DNA from: JALOLV01 sp046295175
GTDB lineage: Bacteria > Bacteroidota > Bacteroidia > Cytophagales > Spirosomataceae
NCBI GenBank assembly: GCA_046295175.1
Contig: JBKBNY010000013.1
Coordinates: 70,862-134,861 of the forward strand
Reading direction: 5' to 3'
Length of the DNA stretch: 64,000 nucleotides
Every line of letters starts with the position of its first letter. Position 1 is the stretch's first letter. Shown piece by piece: positions 25,862 through 35,196 of this stretch. Under the pieces are notes generated by a model. That model was not told the DNA's origin. It saw only the letters and a program-made list of their open reading frames with translations, and did no database searches. Both the position numbers and the translations under genes were made by a program.

Positions 25862-26659
25862 ATGGAGTTATTAAAGCATTTTGAAGAGTCTTTAAAGAAT
25901 TTTGTTACCTTAACTTTAAAAGACAATGAATGGAATGTGTTCGTTGAGAAGCTACCTATTCTATATAAGGATTGTTACATACCAAGTGAAGAACTTGAAA
26001 ATCGAATGAAAACATTCTCTACTACAAAGGAAAATGAACTTTCAGAAATTCTTCCTTCACAGGGAAACATTCAATCGGGAGATTTTGGTGAAATTTTATC
26101 TTACTTTCTTTTCAAGGAAAAATACAAAAAACGAAATGTTGTTGGACCAAAAAAATGGAGGTGGAAGCAAGATAAAAATGTTGCAGCACCATATACTGAT
26201 GTCATTTTATTTTCAATCAAGAAAGTTGGAAAACCCTCAAAGGATGATTTACTAATTTCAGTTGAAAGCAAAATGAAAGCTACTGCCAGTAGTAGCTACC
26301 ATCCGATTGAAAATGCAATTGCTGGAGCTGAAAAGGATTCAACTTCGCGAATCGCCAACACATTAAGTTGGTTAAGAAAAAAATACAAAGACGAATCATT
26401 AAAAGTAAATGCACCAGTAACAAAGCTTAAAGATTTGGTTGATTCAATAGAAAGATTCATTAAATCAGAAACAGAAGGCGAATATTCAAAACAGATTAAG
26501 GCAGTTGCTTTTGTTGACAAAATATTTTTTGATGATGAAATAAAAAAGACAGTTACTATACCTGCAATTTCTGGGGCATCTTTTGAAGTTATTGTTGTTC
26601 CTATTAAGGATTTGCAAAAAGTATATGAAAAAGTATTTGCCGAAATACCTAAATTATGA
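25862..26659 (+). CDS. hamA: Hachiman defence protein HamA (DUF1837 nuclease)
   Basis: 265 residues. The middle has GDFGEIL (E77), PYTDVILF (D113) and VESKMKA (E135, K137), a PD-(D/E)XK-like arrangement seen in DUF1837/HamA. HamA is held inactive by the helicase HamB, and released by DNA damage or phage intermediates to degrade DNA (known from the family). Its stop overlaps the HamB start in ATGA. I recognised the family by motif and partner; identity was not searched. Confidence 0.8.
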   Translation: MELLKHFEESLKNFVTLTLKDNEWNVFVEKLPILYKDCYIPSEELENRMKTFSTTKENELSEILPSQGNIQSGDFGEILSYFLFKEKYKKRNVVGPKKWRWKQDKNVAAPYTDVILFSIKKVGKPSKDDLLISVESKMKATASSSYHPIENAIAGAEKDSTSRIANTLSWLRKKYKDESLKVNAPVTKLKDLVDSIERFIKSETEGEYSKQIKAVAFVDKIFFDDEIKKTVTIPAISGASFEVIVVPIKDLQKVYEKVFAEIPKL

Positions 26660-29600
26660 TTAGTAAAACATTATCGCTTTGGATAGCACAATCAGAGTCG
26701 TGGCAAACCTTTATGGATTTTAATTTGCCTGAAGATTCTATTGCCAAATATCCATTTCTAAATAGACCAGATGATTTTTACATTTCTCTGTTTGGTGAAA
26801 TGTATGACATATTGGAAAATTTAGATGAGAAAAAAGACGATATACTTCCAGTTGCCAAAGGTTTGGAAATTTTTTCACTAAGAAATAAGAGAGACAAGTT
26901 TGTTGGAGTAAATCAACCCAATAACATTCTCTTTGCCGCAGGACTTTATTACCTTTCTGATTATACAGCATCAGCATACATTTTAGCAAACCTGTATGAT
27001 GTAGTAAATTATGAAAGAGAAATTGACAAGTTTGTTTTGTGTTTTTTAAAGCGGAAACTTGACGACCAGAATTCTTACTGCAAACTTTTAAATGAATACC
27101 TAACAACAGGAGATGAAAAGTTAATCCAAGAATTATTACTGCGTATTGAGGCACAAAAAACTATTGCATTCAAACATAATCCTTATGAATTCTCTATTTG
27201 CTTTTTAGCTGAATCAATTCTTAAGAAGTTTAGGACAAACAATATTTGGATTGACCTTTTAAAACATAACACCTCTGACCATTGGAGTTCTTATATTGAC
27301 AAGACAACAAAAAAAACTTTTCCAGTTTGGGATTTCTTCCCTTCACAGAAAACAGCACTTGAAAAAGGTATTTTAAATTCACTGCAATCAATCGCATTGC
27401 AAACACCGACAAGTTCAGGTAAAACCGCAATTTGCGAGTTGCTCATTTACAATGAGCATAAGAACAATCCAAATTGTAAGATACTTTACTTAGCCCCATT
27501 CAGAGCATTAGCAGCAGAGCTAAAACAATCATTCGGGAGAAACCTATCACGACTTGGGATTAGTTCTAAAACAATCTTTGGAGGGAACATTCCAACTGGT
27601 GCCGAAAAAGAATTGATTCAAAATGTAACCCTACTTATTGCAACACCTGAGAAGTTCATGGCACTGGAAAATTCTATTGCTGATTTTCTCAGAGAATTCA
27701 CAATGATAATTTGTGATGAAGGACACTTGCTTGATGATGGAAACAGAGGACTTAACTATGAATTGCTTCTTTCCCGCCTAAAAAGCGAAAAAGGTGTCGA
27801 AAGGAAATTCGTATTTATTTCTGCCATCATTCCGAACATTAACAAAATAAATGAATGGCTTGGAGGAACAGAACAAACAGTAGTTCGTTCAACATACAGA
27901 GCAACAGAAATTGAATATGGTTTCTTGAAACCATCTGATGGAAGTGACAAAAACTTTTTTCTTGATGTCAACCCATTTAAGAATGTTCCTCAAAATTACA
28001 AGTTGAGTAAATTTCTAACTGAAAGTGATTTCACTTACACGCAACAATTAAAAACAAAAACAAAGCAGAAAGTTTACAATTTCAATACTGGGAATGCTAA
28101 GTCCGTTGCGATTGCCTTAAAATCTCTCAACTCTGGAAGTGTTGCATTGTTTACGCCAACAAAAGGAAAACCAATAGGAGTTTTGCCATTAGCAAATGAA
28201 TTAATCGCTCAACTAAACATTGGATTAAATTTGCCAAAACCGAGTAACTTCATAAAAAAGGATAGCAAAATTCAAATTCACTTAAATCAATATTTTGAAA
28301 TTCTTTTCGGAGCAAATTATCTTTTAACACAAATTGTAAATTATGGTGCGTTATTTCATCATGGCGATTTACCACAATATGTTAGGGAAATAATTGAGGA
28401 AGCTATAAGAAAAGAAGAAATTAAATTTATCATCTGCACAAACACTTTGACAGAGGGAGTTAATTTACCAATTAGAACAATTGTAATAAATTCAGTAAGG
28501 CGATTCAATGGACAAATACAAGAGACAATTCCTTTAAGGGATTTAAAAAATCTTGTTGGCAGGGCTGGAAGAGCAGGCAAGGAAACAAAGGGACTAATCA
28601 TTGTTACAAATCCAAAGGACTTTGGAATATTTGAACGGTTAATAAAAGAACAAAACATAGAAGATGTCAATGGACATTTGTTTTTTATTATCAGCCAAAT
28701 TTCAAAAGTTGTAGTTGAAAGAAGATTGACCTTAACAAATGAAATTCTTGAAGGGCAAGATGAAGAATTTAAAGAACTAATTGATGCAATTGATATTTCA
28801 ATTATTGATTTACTTTCTGAAGAAATAGAACCTGATGACCTTCAACAGACAATTCAAAATTTAATAAATGAAACTTTTGCAAAGTTCCAATCTAATGATT
28901 TACAGATTGAGACTTTAAATAACTTGATAAATCTACGAGGAGAAATAATTAAACCGTTTATTGCAAACAAGGAGTTTAAATTCATAAAACAAAGCGGTTC
29001 CACAATACGGAATTACATTGAAATTAGAGACCTCCTTGATTTAGATAACCCAATTTGGCAAGAACTTACAGACCCATTAAATGACGAATGGTTAGAGTTC
29101 TTAATAAAAGATAAAATTTCAAAACTTTCAATTGTTATTTACAAACTATCTGAGTTTAACAAAAGGAATAGAACTGAAATTACTTTTAAGGAAATTATAA
29201 ATGCTATAAAACTTTGGATTAATGGTAAATGGTTTGAAGAAATCTCTTCTGTATGTTCAAGCGATATCGACATTTCGCTGAGATTAATTAATTCACTTAT
29301 TGGTTACCAAATTCAGAGTGCTGCGGCCACCCTCATAAGGAATGTAGAAATGAGATTTGAAGATGAAAGGTCAATTTCACAAACTGTATTAAATTTCCCC
29401 CTGTATCTACTTTATGGGGTCAATACCCCTATGCAGCTTGACTTAATTGAAATCGGATTTAGTGAACGTATAGGAATAATTGAATTATCAAACTTATTGA
29501 TAGAAAGTGACTTTGTTTATGTTGAATTAATACAACTTAAAAATTATTTGAGACAAAACAGAGAGCAACTATTGGAAATACTAAAGGATATAATTCCAAA

Positions 29601-29661
29601 AATTGCATTTGATAAAATTAATGAATCATTTAGGTTTCTTTCTCTTCAAAATATGAATTAG
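26656..29661 (+). CDS. hamB: Hachiman helicase HamB (superfamily 2)
   Basis: 1001 residues. Walker A TPTSSGKTA (about 250-258), DEGH Walker B (about 353), and the motif VI region LVGRAGRAGKE (about 632) define a Ski2-like SF2 helicase, within a long N- and C-terminal framework typical of HamB. It senses abnormal DNA and controls HamA. The 4-bp overlap with hamA and matching AT-rich composition show a two-gene operon. A terminator-like hairpin follows. Confidence 0.85.
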   Translation: MISKTLSLWIAQSESWQTFMDFNLPEDSIAKYPFLNRPDDFYISLFGEMYDILENLDEKKDDILPVAKGLEIFSLRNKRDKFVGVNQPNNILFAAGLYYLSDYTASAYILANLYDVVNYEREIDKFVLCFLKRKLDDQNSYCKLLNEYLTTGDEKLIQELLLRIEAQKTIAFKHNPYEFSICFLAESILKKFRTNNIWIDLLKHNTSDHWSSYIDKTTKKTFPVWDFFPSQKTALEKGILNSLQSIALQTPTSSGKTAICELLIYNEHKNNPNCKILYLAPFRALAAELKQSFGRNLSRLGISSKTIFGGNIPTGAEKELIQNVTLLIATPEKFMALENSIADFLREFTMIICDEGHLLDDGNRGLNYELLLSRLKSEKGVERKFVFISAIIPNINKINEWLGGTEQTVVRSTYRATEIEYGFLKPSDGSDKNFFLDVNPFKNVPQNYKLSKFLTESDFTYTQQLKTKTKQKVYNFNTGNAKSVAIALKSLNSGSVALFTPTKGKPIGVLPLANELIAQLNIGLNLPKPSNFIKKDSKIQIHLNQYFEILFGANYLLTQIVNYGALFHHGDLPQYVREIIEEAIRKEEIKFIICTNTLTEGVNLPIRTIVINSVRRFNGQIQETIPLRDLKNLVGRAGRAGKETKGLIIVTNPKDFGIFERLIKEQNIEDVNGHLFFIISQISKVVVERRLTLTNEILEGQDEEFKELIDAIDISIIDLLSEEIEPDDLQQTIQNLINETFAKFQSNDLQIETLNNLINLRGEIIKPFIANKEFKFIKQSGSTIRNYIEIRDLLDLDNPIWQELTDPLNDEWLEFLIKDKISKLSIVIYKLSEFNKRNRTEITFKEIINAIKLWINGKWFEEISSVCSSDIDISLRLINSLIGYQIQSAAATLIRNVEMRFEDERSISQTVLNFPLYLLYGVNTPMQLDLIEIGFSERIGIIELSNLLIESDFVYVELIQLKNYLRQNREQLLEILKDIIPKIAFDKINESFRFLSLQNMN

Positions 29662-29665
29662 TTTG

Positions 29666-29680
29666 GTAAAAATTACCATA
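29666..29680 (+). terminator. Hairpin after hamB
   Basis: TGGTAA, AAA, TTACCA: a 6-bp perfect stem with a 3-nt loop, 5 bp after the hamB stop. It is weak, but it is the only candidate terminator here. Confidence 0.35.
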
Positions 29681-29775
29681 TTCGCCTGTTACTTTACCGT
29701 AGAGAGTTAATACAGAAAATGTATGGAAGAGTTTCAAAACACCTATTGTAAGAAACACTAAGTTTACATATAATT

Positions 29776-30342
29776 TTACTTTTGTAAAACATACACCAAC
29801 AACAAATACTCAATGGGATTCACAAGAATCCCATTTTTTCTTATTTCATAGTGAATATGGTTGCCAGTAGAAGCTCCAGAGCTGCCAACCATGCCGATTG
29901 TGTCTAAGATATTTACGGTTTGTCCTTCTTGCACAGTAATTTTTGAAAGATGCCCGTAGGTGGTTTCGTAAGAGTTTTGGTGGTCTATTACCACAAAATA
30001 ACCTAAGCCAGTATCATAGCCAGTAGCTTTGATGATTCCAGTAGCCGTTGCCACAACTTCTCTGACCGAGCAAGCAACATCAATACCGTTGTGATGTTTA
30101 GTTATGCCACTGATTGGGTGCTTTCGAGTACCGAAACCACTCGAAATTTGTGCCTCGGTGAAGTCTTTGAGTGGCAAAAAACAAGGTATCGAAAGAGCTA
30201 CTTTTGGGCATTTTTTGTAAAAATAGGCAAAGTTTTTCCTTACCGATTGTTCATCTAAGAATTTGATATTTCGCTGTAAATCTGCACAAATTGGTTCTTG
30301 AAATAGCCTAAAGAAAGTAATGAAAATCAGATTTAGTTTCAT
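29776..30342 (-). CDS. M23-family peptidoglycan peptidase (transfer-associated)
   Basis: 188 residues with a short N-terminal hydrophobic segment (possible signal ending near residue 20), then a LytM domain: SGFGTRKHP, HHNGIDV (H84, D88), TYGHLSKI (H131) and GNHIHYEI (H162/H164). These zinc ligands are complete. Peptidoglycan hydrolases of this type open the wall for the transfer channel. Its start overlaps the small membrane gene upstream by 4 bp (ATGA), and it ends the leftward operon with the coupling protein. Confidence 0.85.
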   Translation of the reverse strand: MKLNLIFITFFRLFQEPICADLQRNIKFLDEQSVRKNFAYFYKKCPKVALSIPCFLPLKDFTEAQISSGFGTRKHPISGITKHHNGIDVACSVREVVATATGIIKATGYDTGLGYFVVIDHQNSYETTYGHLSKITVQEGQTVNILDTIGMVGSSGASTGNHIHYEIRKNGILVNPIEYLLLVYVLQK

Positions 30343-30548
30343 TTTTTACTCGAAGATTCTTCAATTAATTCAATGGCTTTATCTATTTTGATTGAACCTG
30401 ATTTAGCTTTTATAAAGAATGTAAAAGGCGTTCCAGCAGGGCGGCCTTGCACTTTTTTGTTTTCCTGCTTAGTAAATACATTTACCGAAATGAAATAAAA
30501 TACAAACATCAAAATTGAAGAATAGGATATAAAATCTATGATAGTCAT
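30339..30548 (-). CDS. Small single-TM protein of the transfer operon
   Basis: From the ATG at 30548 (69 residues, MTIIDFISYSSILMFVFYF...) it avoids overlapping the coupling protein; an upstream ATG at 30581 would give 80 residues and a 29-bp overlap. One TM segment is followed by a basic, polar tail (GRPAGTPFTFFIKAKSGSIKIDKAIELIEE). Function unknown; it lies between the coupling protein and peptidase genes. Confidence 0.5.
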   Translation of the reverse strand: MTIIDFISYSSILMFVFYFISVNVFTKQENKKVQGRPAGTPFTFFIKAKSGSIKIDKAIELIEESSSKK

Positions 30549-30552
30549 GGTT

Positions 30553-32574
30553 TTAAACAAGTTTATCGCTTTCGTAATCAATTATTTTTTGTACGTCGGC
30601 TTTAATTTTTAGATAGTTTTCTTGTACTGCTTTTTTTAGTTCTTCATCCGTTCCGAAAAATTTCAACGGAAGTTCTTTCCGCTCTTTTTGCAATTCTTCG
30701 GTTTCAACCTGTATGAACGATTTGAAAAGTTTCAAATCAATCGGCTGTTCAAAAGTATCAGCCACTTTACCGATAAAATTCCCCTGAGAAAGCGTCATAA
30801 TTTTGGATGCTGGCACCAGTTCTTGCATATTCGTTCCGTAGCTTAAATTAATATCTTCTTTGGTAAGGCTTGCATCCACTCGGTTTTGGTTCGTTTTGCC
30901 AAACATTCTCGAAAATGTTTCGGCAGTTTTAGCATTCACCGAACCCGAAAATATTGTTCCGCAGGTATTTATAATTACATTGGCGGCTTCTTGTCCGTAA
31001 GATTTAGTAAGCTGCTCAATATCTTGAATACCCAGCCAAGTGGCTACTTTGTAACTTCTTACCGTGGCAATAAAATCATCTAAACCAAGCAGATACATCG
31101 AGGGTAATTCGTCAATGAAAAAGCCGCATTTCATGCTTTTGTGCTTGTAAATCATTTTCATCATCGTAGATGTGTAAACCGATAACGCAGCTCCGTACAA
31201 GTGGCTTTTGGTTGGTGTATTACCCAAACAGAATATTTTAGGATTATTTGGGTCATTGATAGCCAAATCAGTATCGTTGCCCGACATTACCCAATAGATT
31301 TTGGGCGATGAAATTCCTGCCAATGCTGTTTGTACGCTGGCAATCTGACCTGATAGTTGTTTAGTTGCTTGGCTACGGATAGCCAGCGTAAACATGGAGC
31401 TGTATGTATCGAGTTCGGGGTAACGCTCGATGATGTTAAACACCTTAACAGGGTCTTTATTAATCAGTTCGATAGCGTGGGGTAAATCACATATTTCGCC
31501 CAATTGTGGGTATTCTTTTTCCATGATTTTTAAAAACCAAATGGCACAAGTAAGATAATTGATGGCCGAACTCACCCAAAAATCTCCTTCTTTTTTTATC
31601 CATGTTTTATTGATGTTATACAGCAGCGTTTTGGATAATTGAGCCACATCATCAATGCTACTCAAATAGGTGTGATTGAATGGATTGCAACGATTGGAGT
31701 ATTTCAGATTTTCAAAATCAATGACTACAAATTTGGGAATGATGGGAGTAGCGTTTCCTTTATGTGTGAATACTCGTGGATTATTGGCAATGGCTTTAAT
31801 ATAAGCGTTGTATGCCTCGATGGATAAATCTGGAAACTTGAAATCATAAATGACTCCGCAATAGCCTTTGTACATAGATTGCCAAAGTGCAGGAATCAGC
31901 ACCGAATACGTTTTACCCGAACCCTGAGAACCAGCCACCAAAACGGCACGTTGTGGGTTAATGACAGGGATAAATCCTTCTTTCCATTCGTTGCGAAACA
32001 TATATTGAGTTTTAAAACCAACTGAATATTCATTTTCAAGATTCTTGGCGTTCTGCGGGAATTGCTCGTTTAGTTCATTGAATAAATCATTTTCGGGTAC
32101 ACTTACCATCGAATTGAATATCAATCCCCCTTTGATGATAAATACCATTGAGAGAACTAACGGTAAGAAGTAAAGCCCAGTCGAAAGGATGGAGTTTGTG
32201 ATGTGAAAATGATTCTGAAAGAAGCTAAGAAGCCAACAACAGACCCCAACGGCTAAATTGACATTAGCAGTGGTTTTACTGGCTTTTAAGTTAGCTTTAT
32301 TTTTACTGACTAAGCAGATAAACACGTAAATAAGCAAGAGAAAACATATCAGTAATTTACTTTCAAATAAATGTGATTTGCCTTGAAGTTTATGTAAAAG
32401 CTGAATGAAGAATAGAAAAGCCTTTTGAAGTTTGGTAGATAAAAGACTGTGAATAATGCCTTGAAATTTCCAAATTGTATCAAGCGAAATAATGGCAATT
32501 GCCGTAAATAAGAGTAGGTAAAAAATGCTGGATGAAAATTCTTTTTCTTTGGCTGTGGTTTCGAGAGTGGACAT
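30553..32574 (-). CDS. Conjugative coupling protein (VirD4/TraG family; MobC-like)
   Basis: 673 residues. Several N-terminal TM segments (to about 150) anchor it in the inner membrane. Walker A is GSQGSGKT (215-222) and Walker B is FFIDEL (485-490), followed by the T4CP region KVATWLGIQDIEQLTKSYG. It links the relaxosome to the transfer channel and powers DNA transport. Called MobC in CTnDOT nomenclature. A 32-bp palindrome abuts its start codon. It is the first gene of a leftward operon with the small TM protein and the peptidase. Confidence 0.9.
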   Translation of the reverse strand: MSTLETTAKEKEFSSSIFYLLLFTAIAIISLDTIWKFQGIIHSLLSTKLQKAFLFFIQLLHKLQGKSHLFESKLLICFLLLIYVFICLVSKNKANLKASKTTANVNLAVGVCCWLLSFFQNHFHITNSILSTGLYFLPLVLSMVFIIKGGLIFNSMVSVPENDLFNELNEQFPQNAKNLENEYSVGFKTQYMFRNEWKEGFIPVINPQRAVLVAGSQGSGKTYSVLIPALWQSMYKGYCGVIYDFKFPDLSIEAYNAYIKAIANNPRVFTHKGNATPIIPKFVVIDFENLKYSNRCNPFNHTYLSSIDDVAQLSKTLLYNINKTWIKKEGDFWVSSAINYLTCAIWFLKIMEKEYPQLGEICDLPHAIELINKDPVKVFNIIERYPELDTYSSMFTLAIRSQATKQLSGQIASVQTALAGISSPKIYWVMSGNDTDLAINDPNNPKIFCLGNTPTKSHLYGAALSVYTSTMMKMIYKHKSMKCGFFIDELPSMYLLGLDDFIATVRSYKVATWLGIQDIEQLTKSYGQEAANVIINTCGTIFSGSVNAKTAETFSRMFGKTNQNRVDASLTKEDINLSYGTNMQELVPASKIMTLSQGNFIGKVADTFEQPIDLKLFKSFIQVETEELQKERKELPLKFFGTDEELKKAVQENYLKIKADVQKIIDYESDKLV

Positions 32575-32575
32575 T

Positions 32576-32607
32576 ATATGAGATTTTTGAGAACAAAAAT
32601 CTCATAT
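32576..32607. promoter_or_regulatory. Perfect 14-bp-arm palindrome at the coupling-protein start
   Basis: ATATGAGATTTTTG and its complement surround AGAA, and the arm ends 1 bp before the start codon on the minus strand. It can fold in the leader as a hairpin that would hide or expose the start, or act as an operator. Perfect symmetry of this length is unlikely to be random. Confidence 0.55.
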
Positions 32608-32774
32608 TTTGCGATTAAAAAGAATTTTTCTGCTATTTTTTTTAATTCATATCGTTTAAATCGCTTTTTTTACAATCTCAAATAGTATTAGGCGTTATCA
32701 TTTTAGCCTTAGAGATTATTTATAGCCATTACATTTAGTTCTTTTAGCTGTACCAATCCATTTAATTGACACAC

Positions 32775-33044
32775 ATGATTTCAGAAAAGTACCTTAGAAA
32801 ATTAAGCCCATTGAAGAGTGCCAAAATTCAAAAAATTACTTTTTATTATCAATTTTTGAATACGCTTTCAGACACCGAGAATCAGAGTATTTCCGACGAT
32901 TTTTATCAAAACCATCCCCTTTTCAAAAATCAAAAACTACTTAAAGAAGTCCTTCAATCGTTCAAAGAAAAAGAAATTGCACCTGATACCAATTTTATTG
33001 AAGCCTTAGATGATTACTTCCGAGTCAAGGTAGAAAATTGCTAA
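32775..33044 (+). CDS. Small helical protein, unknown
   Basis: 89 residues from the ATG at 32775 (a TTG at 32766 is an alternative). It is charged and helical, with no motif I recognise. The gene converges on the XRE regulator at 33025 and overlaps it by 20 bp, so the two transcripts run into each other. It could antagonise or be controlled with that regulator. Confidence 0.45.
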   Translation: MISEKYLRKLSPLKSAKIQKITFYYQFLNTLSDTENQSISDDFYQNHPLFKNQKLLKEVLQSFKEKEIAPDTNFIEALDDYFRVKVENC

Positions 33045-33606
33045 TTCTAATAAAATCAGAGAACTTTTTACCATTACTTTTTATTTGGTCGTCAATGTAA
33101 TTGAGGTAATTTTTATGAATGTTATTGAGTGTTACATTGGCGACTAAACCCTTTTTTAAGGCATAAAACACCGTATAATCGTTGCATAGGTCGTTTTCAT
33201 ACACTTGTTGAAGCTCCGAATAGAGGATGTCTTCAAAGACCTTCTTTTGTCCAAAAAGTTTATAATAGCTGCTGCAAAATTTATGCTCAACGGAAGAATT
33301 TATGAAGTCTAAACAATTGGTGATAATCAAGGATTTTTCACGCTCTGTTTGTTGAAGCTCGTTTTCTACTTCGGTAAGTCTGGTTTCGAGTTGTTGAGTT
33401 TTTTCATCTTTCGATAAAGAAATTAACTCAAAAACCGAAACATCCAAAATCTTAGAGATTTTTAGAATGTCTTCAAAGTCTATCTTATTGCCGCTTTTTT
33501 CTCTTCGGGCATAGGTAGATTTATCCATGCCCAGTTTTTCTGCTACATCAGCTTGTAGCAAACCTCTTTCTTGTCTTAGGGTTACAATATTTTCACTTAT
33601 GTTCAT
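33025..33606 (-). CDS. XRE-family regulator of the transfer region
   Basis: 193 residues. A canonical HTH_3 fills the N-terminus (ENIVTLRQERGLLQADVAEKLGMDKSTYARREKSGNKIDFEDILKISKILDVSVFELI), with a coiled coil (about 70-95) and a helical C-terminus. It starts close to the divergent tra operon, with a palindrome AAGACAATAATTGTCTT between, so it probably represses transfer genes and its own gene. Confidence 0.8.
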   Translation of the reverse strand: MNISENIVTLRQERGLLQADVAEKLGMDKSTYARREKSGNKIDFEDILKISKILDVSVFELISLSKDEKTQQLETRLTEVENELQQTEREKSLIITNCLDFINSSVEHKFCSSYYKLFGQKKVFEDILYSELQQVYENDLCNDYTVFYALKKGLVANVTLNNIHKNYLNYIDDQIKSNGKKFSDFIRISNFLP

Positions 33607-33657
33607 AATGCAATTTAATCAATTTATGCAATAAAATCAAGATAAAATGACGAAAAT

Positions 33658-33674
33658 AAGACAATAATTGTCTT
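33658..33674. promoter_or_regulatory. Palindromic operator candidate upstream of the tra operon
   Basis: AAGACAAT, A, ATTGTCTT is a perfect 17-bp palindrome midway between the XRE gene and the first tra gene. Its symmetry and position fit an XRE operator. Confidence 0.5.
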
Positions 33675-33776
33675 GAAATGATTATTTAATAAAATAAAAA
33701 TCAAAAAATGATATTTATAAAATCAAAAATTGAGATATTTGCCACTGTAATTTTAAAAATAAACATAACTCTTAAA

Positions 33777-34094
33777 ATGAAAAGATTCAAATTTCAACTT
33801 TCCGTAGCTTTTGGATTGATAACTACTCCTTTTTTTAGCTATGCTCAACCACAAGGAATTGAAGCAGGAGCGAGTGCCTTAGATGACCTAACAGGTGGGC
33901 TTCAAGATTATATCGACCCCGTAACGACTGTTATTTACATTGTTGCAATTATACTCGGCATGGTTGGAGCGTTCAGAGTTTATGTGAGTTGGCAGCAAGG
34001 AAAAGATAACGTAATGCAATCTGCCGCAGGCTGGTTTGGTTCATGCTTGTTTCTACTAATTGCCAATACCGTTTTACGTGCCATGTTTGTTTGA
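33777..34094 (+). CDS. traE: DUF4134 transfer protein (TraE-like), first copy
   Basis: 105 residues from the ATG at 33777, where a signal peptide (MKRFKFQLSVAFGLITTPFFSYAQ) begins; a longer ORF from 33708 lacks it. Mature residues have two TM segments. Between and after them is the module FRVYVSWQQGKDNVMQSAAGWFGS, the hallmark of DUF4134. Such small membrane proteins are VirB2-like candidates for pilus subunits. It is the first of three consecutive similar genes. Confidence 0.8.
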   Translation: MKRFKFQLSVAFGLITTPFFSYAQPQGIEAGASALDDLTGGLQDYIDPVTTVIYIVAIILGMVGAFRVYVSWQQGKDNVMQSAAGWFGSCLFLLIANTVLRAMFV

Positions 34095-34098
34095 AAAG

Positions 34099-34443
34099 AT
34101 GAAAAGACTGTTTTTCACTTTTACACTTTCAATAAATTTTTGCTTTGCTCAGGTAAATCTACACAAAAGCAATGCAAATGCTTTAGGTGGTGATGCTTAT
34201 ATCACAACGCCTATTCATCACAATATTGGTAAAATTCATGCTTTTGTATTGGCGATTTTATTCTTGATGGCTTTGGTTGCTACCTATAAAATTTACCATC
34301 GTTGGCAATTGGGCGAAGAAGATGTTTTACCGCTTATTTATCGTTGGTGGGGTGGCATTATCCTGTGCTTTTTTATCATACAATTCCTGAGAGGTTATAT
34401 TGCCCAACAATCTTTTGGAGAATATCAACCCATTAGTTTTTAG
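34099..34443 (+). CDS. DUF4134-like transfer protein, second copy
   Basis: 114 residues from the ATG at 34099 with a signal peptide ending near FCFAQ, then two TM segments with the module YKIYHRWQLGEEDVLPLIYRWWGG. It is clearly related to the gene before it and starts 4 bp downstream. A duplicated TraE-type subunit. Confidence 0.75.
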   Translation: MKRLFFTFTLSINFCFAQVNLHKSNANALGGDAYITTPIHHNIGKIHAFVLAILFLMALVATYKIYHRWQLGEEDVLPLIYRWWGGIILCFFIIQFLRGYIAQQSFGEYQPISF

Positions 34444-34445
34444 AA

Positions 34446-34859
34446 ATGAATACACTTTATCAATTAGTAAAAAATACAGCTTTGTTTGCCACTGCTGCCG
34501 CAGGTGTTGTAGGCGGATTTAAAATATACCAAAAGTGGGGCAGGGGCGAAGAAGTAATACCCTTGATACTGGCTTGGTTATTCGGTTTGGGCTTCGTACA
34601 AGTCATATTCTGGGCGGTGGGTTACTATATTGTTGGTGGAGCATACAAGGGTGTAAATCCATCAATTGGGGCTGAGAGCGTAGCAATCGAAGCCCATAAT
34701 GGAGCTTTGGTGATTGGTGTTGGTATTTCAATTTTTTCCGTAGTCAAAATTTATCAAAAGTATATCGGCGGTGAAGATGTTATCGACTTACTTTATAAAT
34801 GGTTAGGTGCATTGATATTCTTATTTTTCTTCGGTTATCTCATAGAAGCTATCTTATAA
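34446..34859 (+). CDS. Two-module DUF4134-like transfer protein
   Basis: 137 residues holding two tandem copies of the same module: GFKIYQKWGRGEEVIPLILAWLFG and VKIYQKYIGGEDVIDLLYKWLGA, separated by about 70 residues. It lacks a clear signal peptide but has four TM segments. So it is an internal fusion of two TraE-like units, in the third place of the gene trio. Confidence 0.7.
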   Translation: MNTLYQLVKNTALFATAAAGVVGGFKIYQKWGRGEEVIPLILAWLFGLGFVQVIFWAVGYYIVGGAYKGVNPSIGAESVAIEAHNGALVIGVGISIFSVVKIYQKYIGGEDVIDLLYKWLGALIFLFFFGYLIEAIL

Positions 34860-34860
34860 A

Positions 34861-35196
34861 ATGATTCAGAAAGTTATCAAAGGAGTCGATGATGAAATTG
34901 AGTTTAAAGGCTTCAAAGGGCGGTATTTTTATTTATTGGCAGGAGTAATATTAGGTTTATTGTTCCTGACCTTTTTTCTCTATATGATTGGTTTTTCAAG
35001 TTTCCTTCTCATTTTTTTTAGTGTGATTGCTGGAGTTGGGGCTTATATGTATATCAAAATCTTGATGGATAAAAATGGAAAATGGGGGCATATTCACCAA
35101 CAGCACATTCACAGAAAACCGAATTTTTTACTACACAACAAACCTTTCTACAAATTGATAGGAACACACGAAAATGGCAAAAGTAAGAACAGTTGA
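34861..35196 (+). CDS. traF: DUF4133 transfer protein (TraF-like, VirB3-like)
   Basis: 111 residues. An N-terminal cytoplasmic segment (EIEFKGFKGRYFYLLAGVILG) leads into two TM helices and a basic tail, the layout of DUF4133/TraF and VirB3. These stay with the VirB4 ATPase at the base of the channel. Its stop overlaps the next gene by 23 bp. Confidence 0.8.
   Translation: MIQKVIKGVDDEIEFKGFKGRYFYLLAGVILGLLFLTFFLYMIGFSSFLLIFFSVIAGVGAYMYIKILMDKNGKWGHIHQQHIHRKPNFLLHNKPFYKLIGTHENGKSKNS

Noticed and set aside
33708..33776. Longer start for traE at 33708
   Set aside because: The 23 extra residues lie before a complete signal peptide at 33777.
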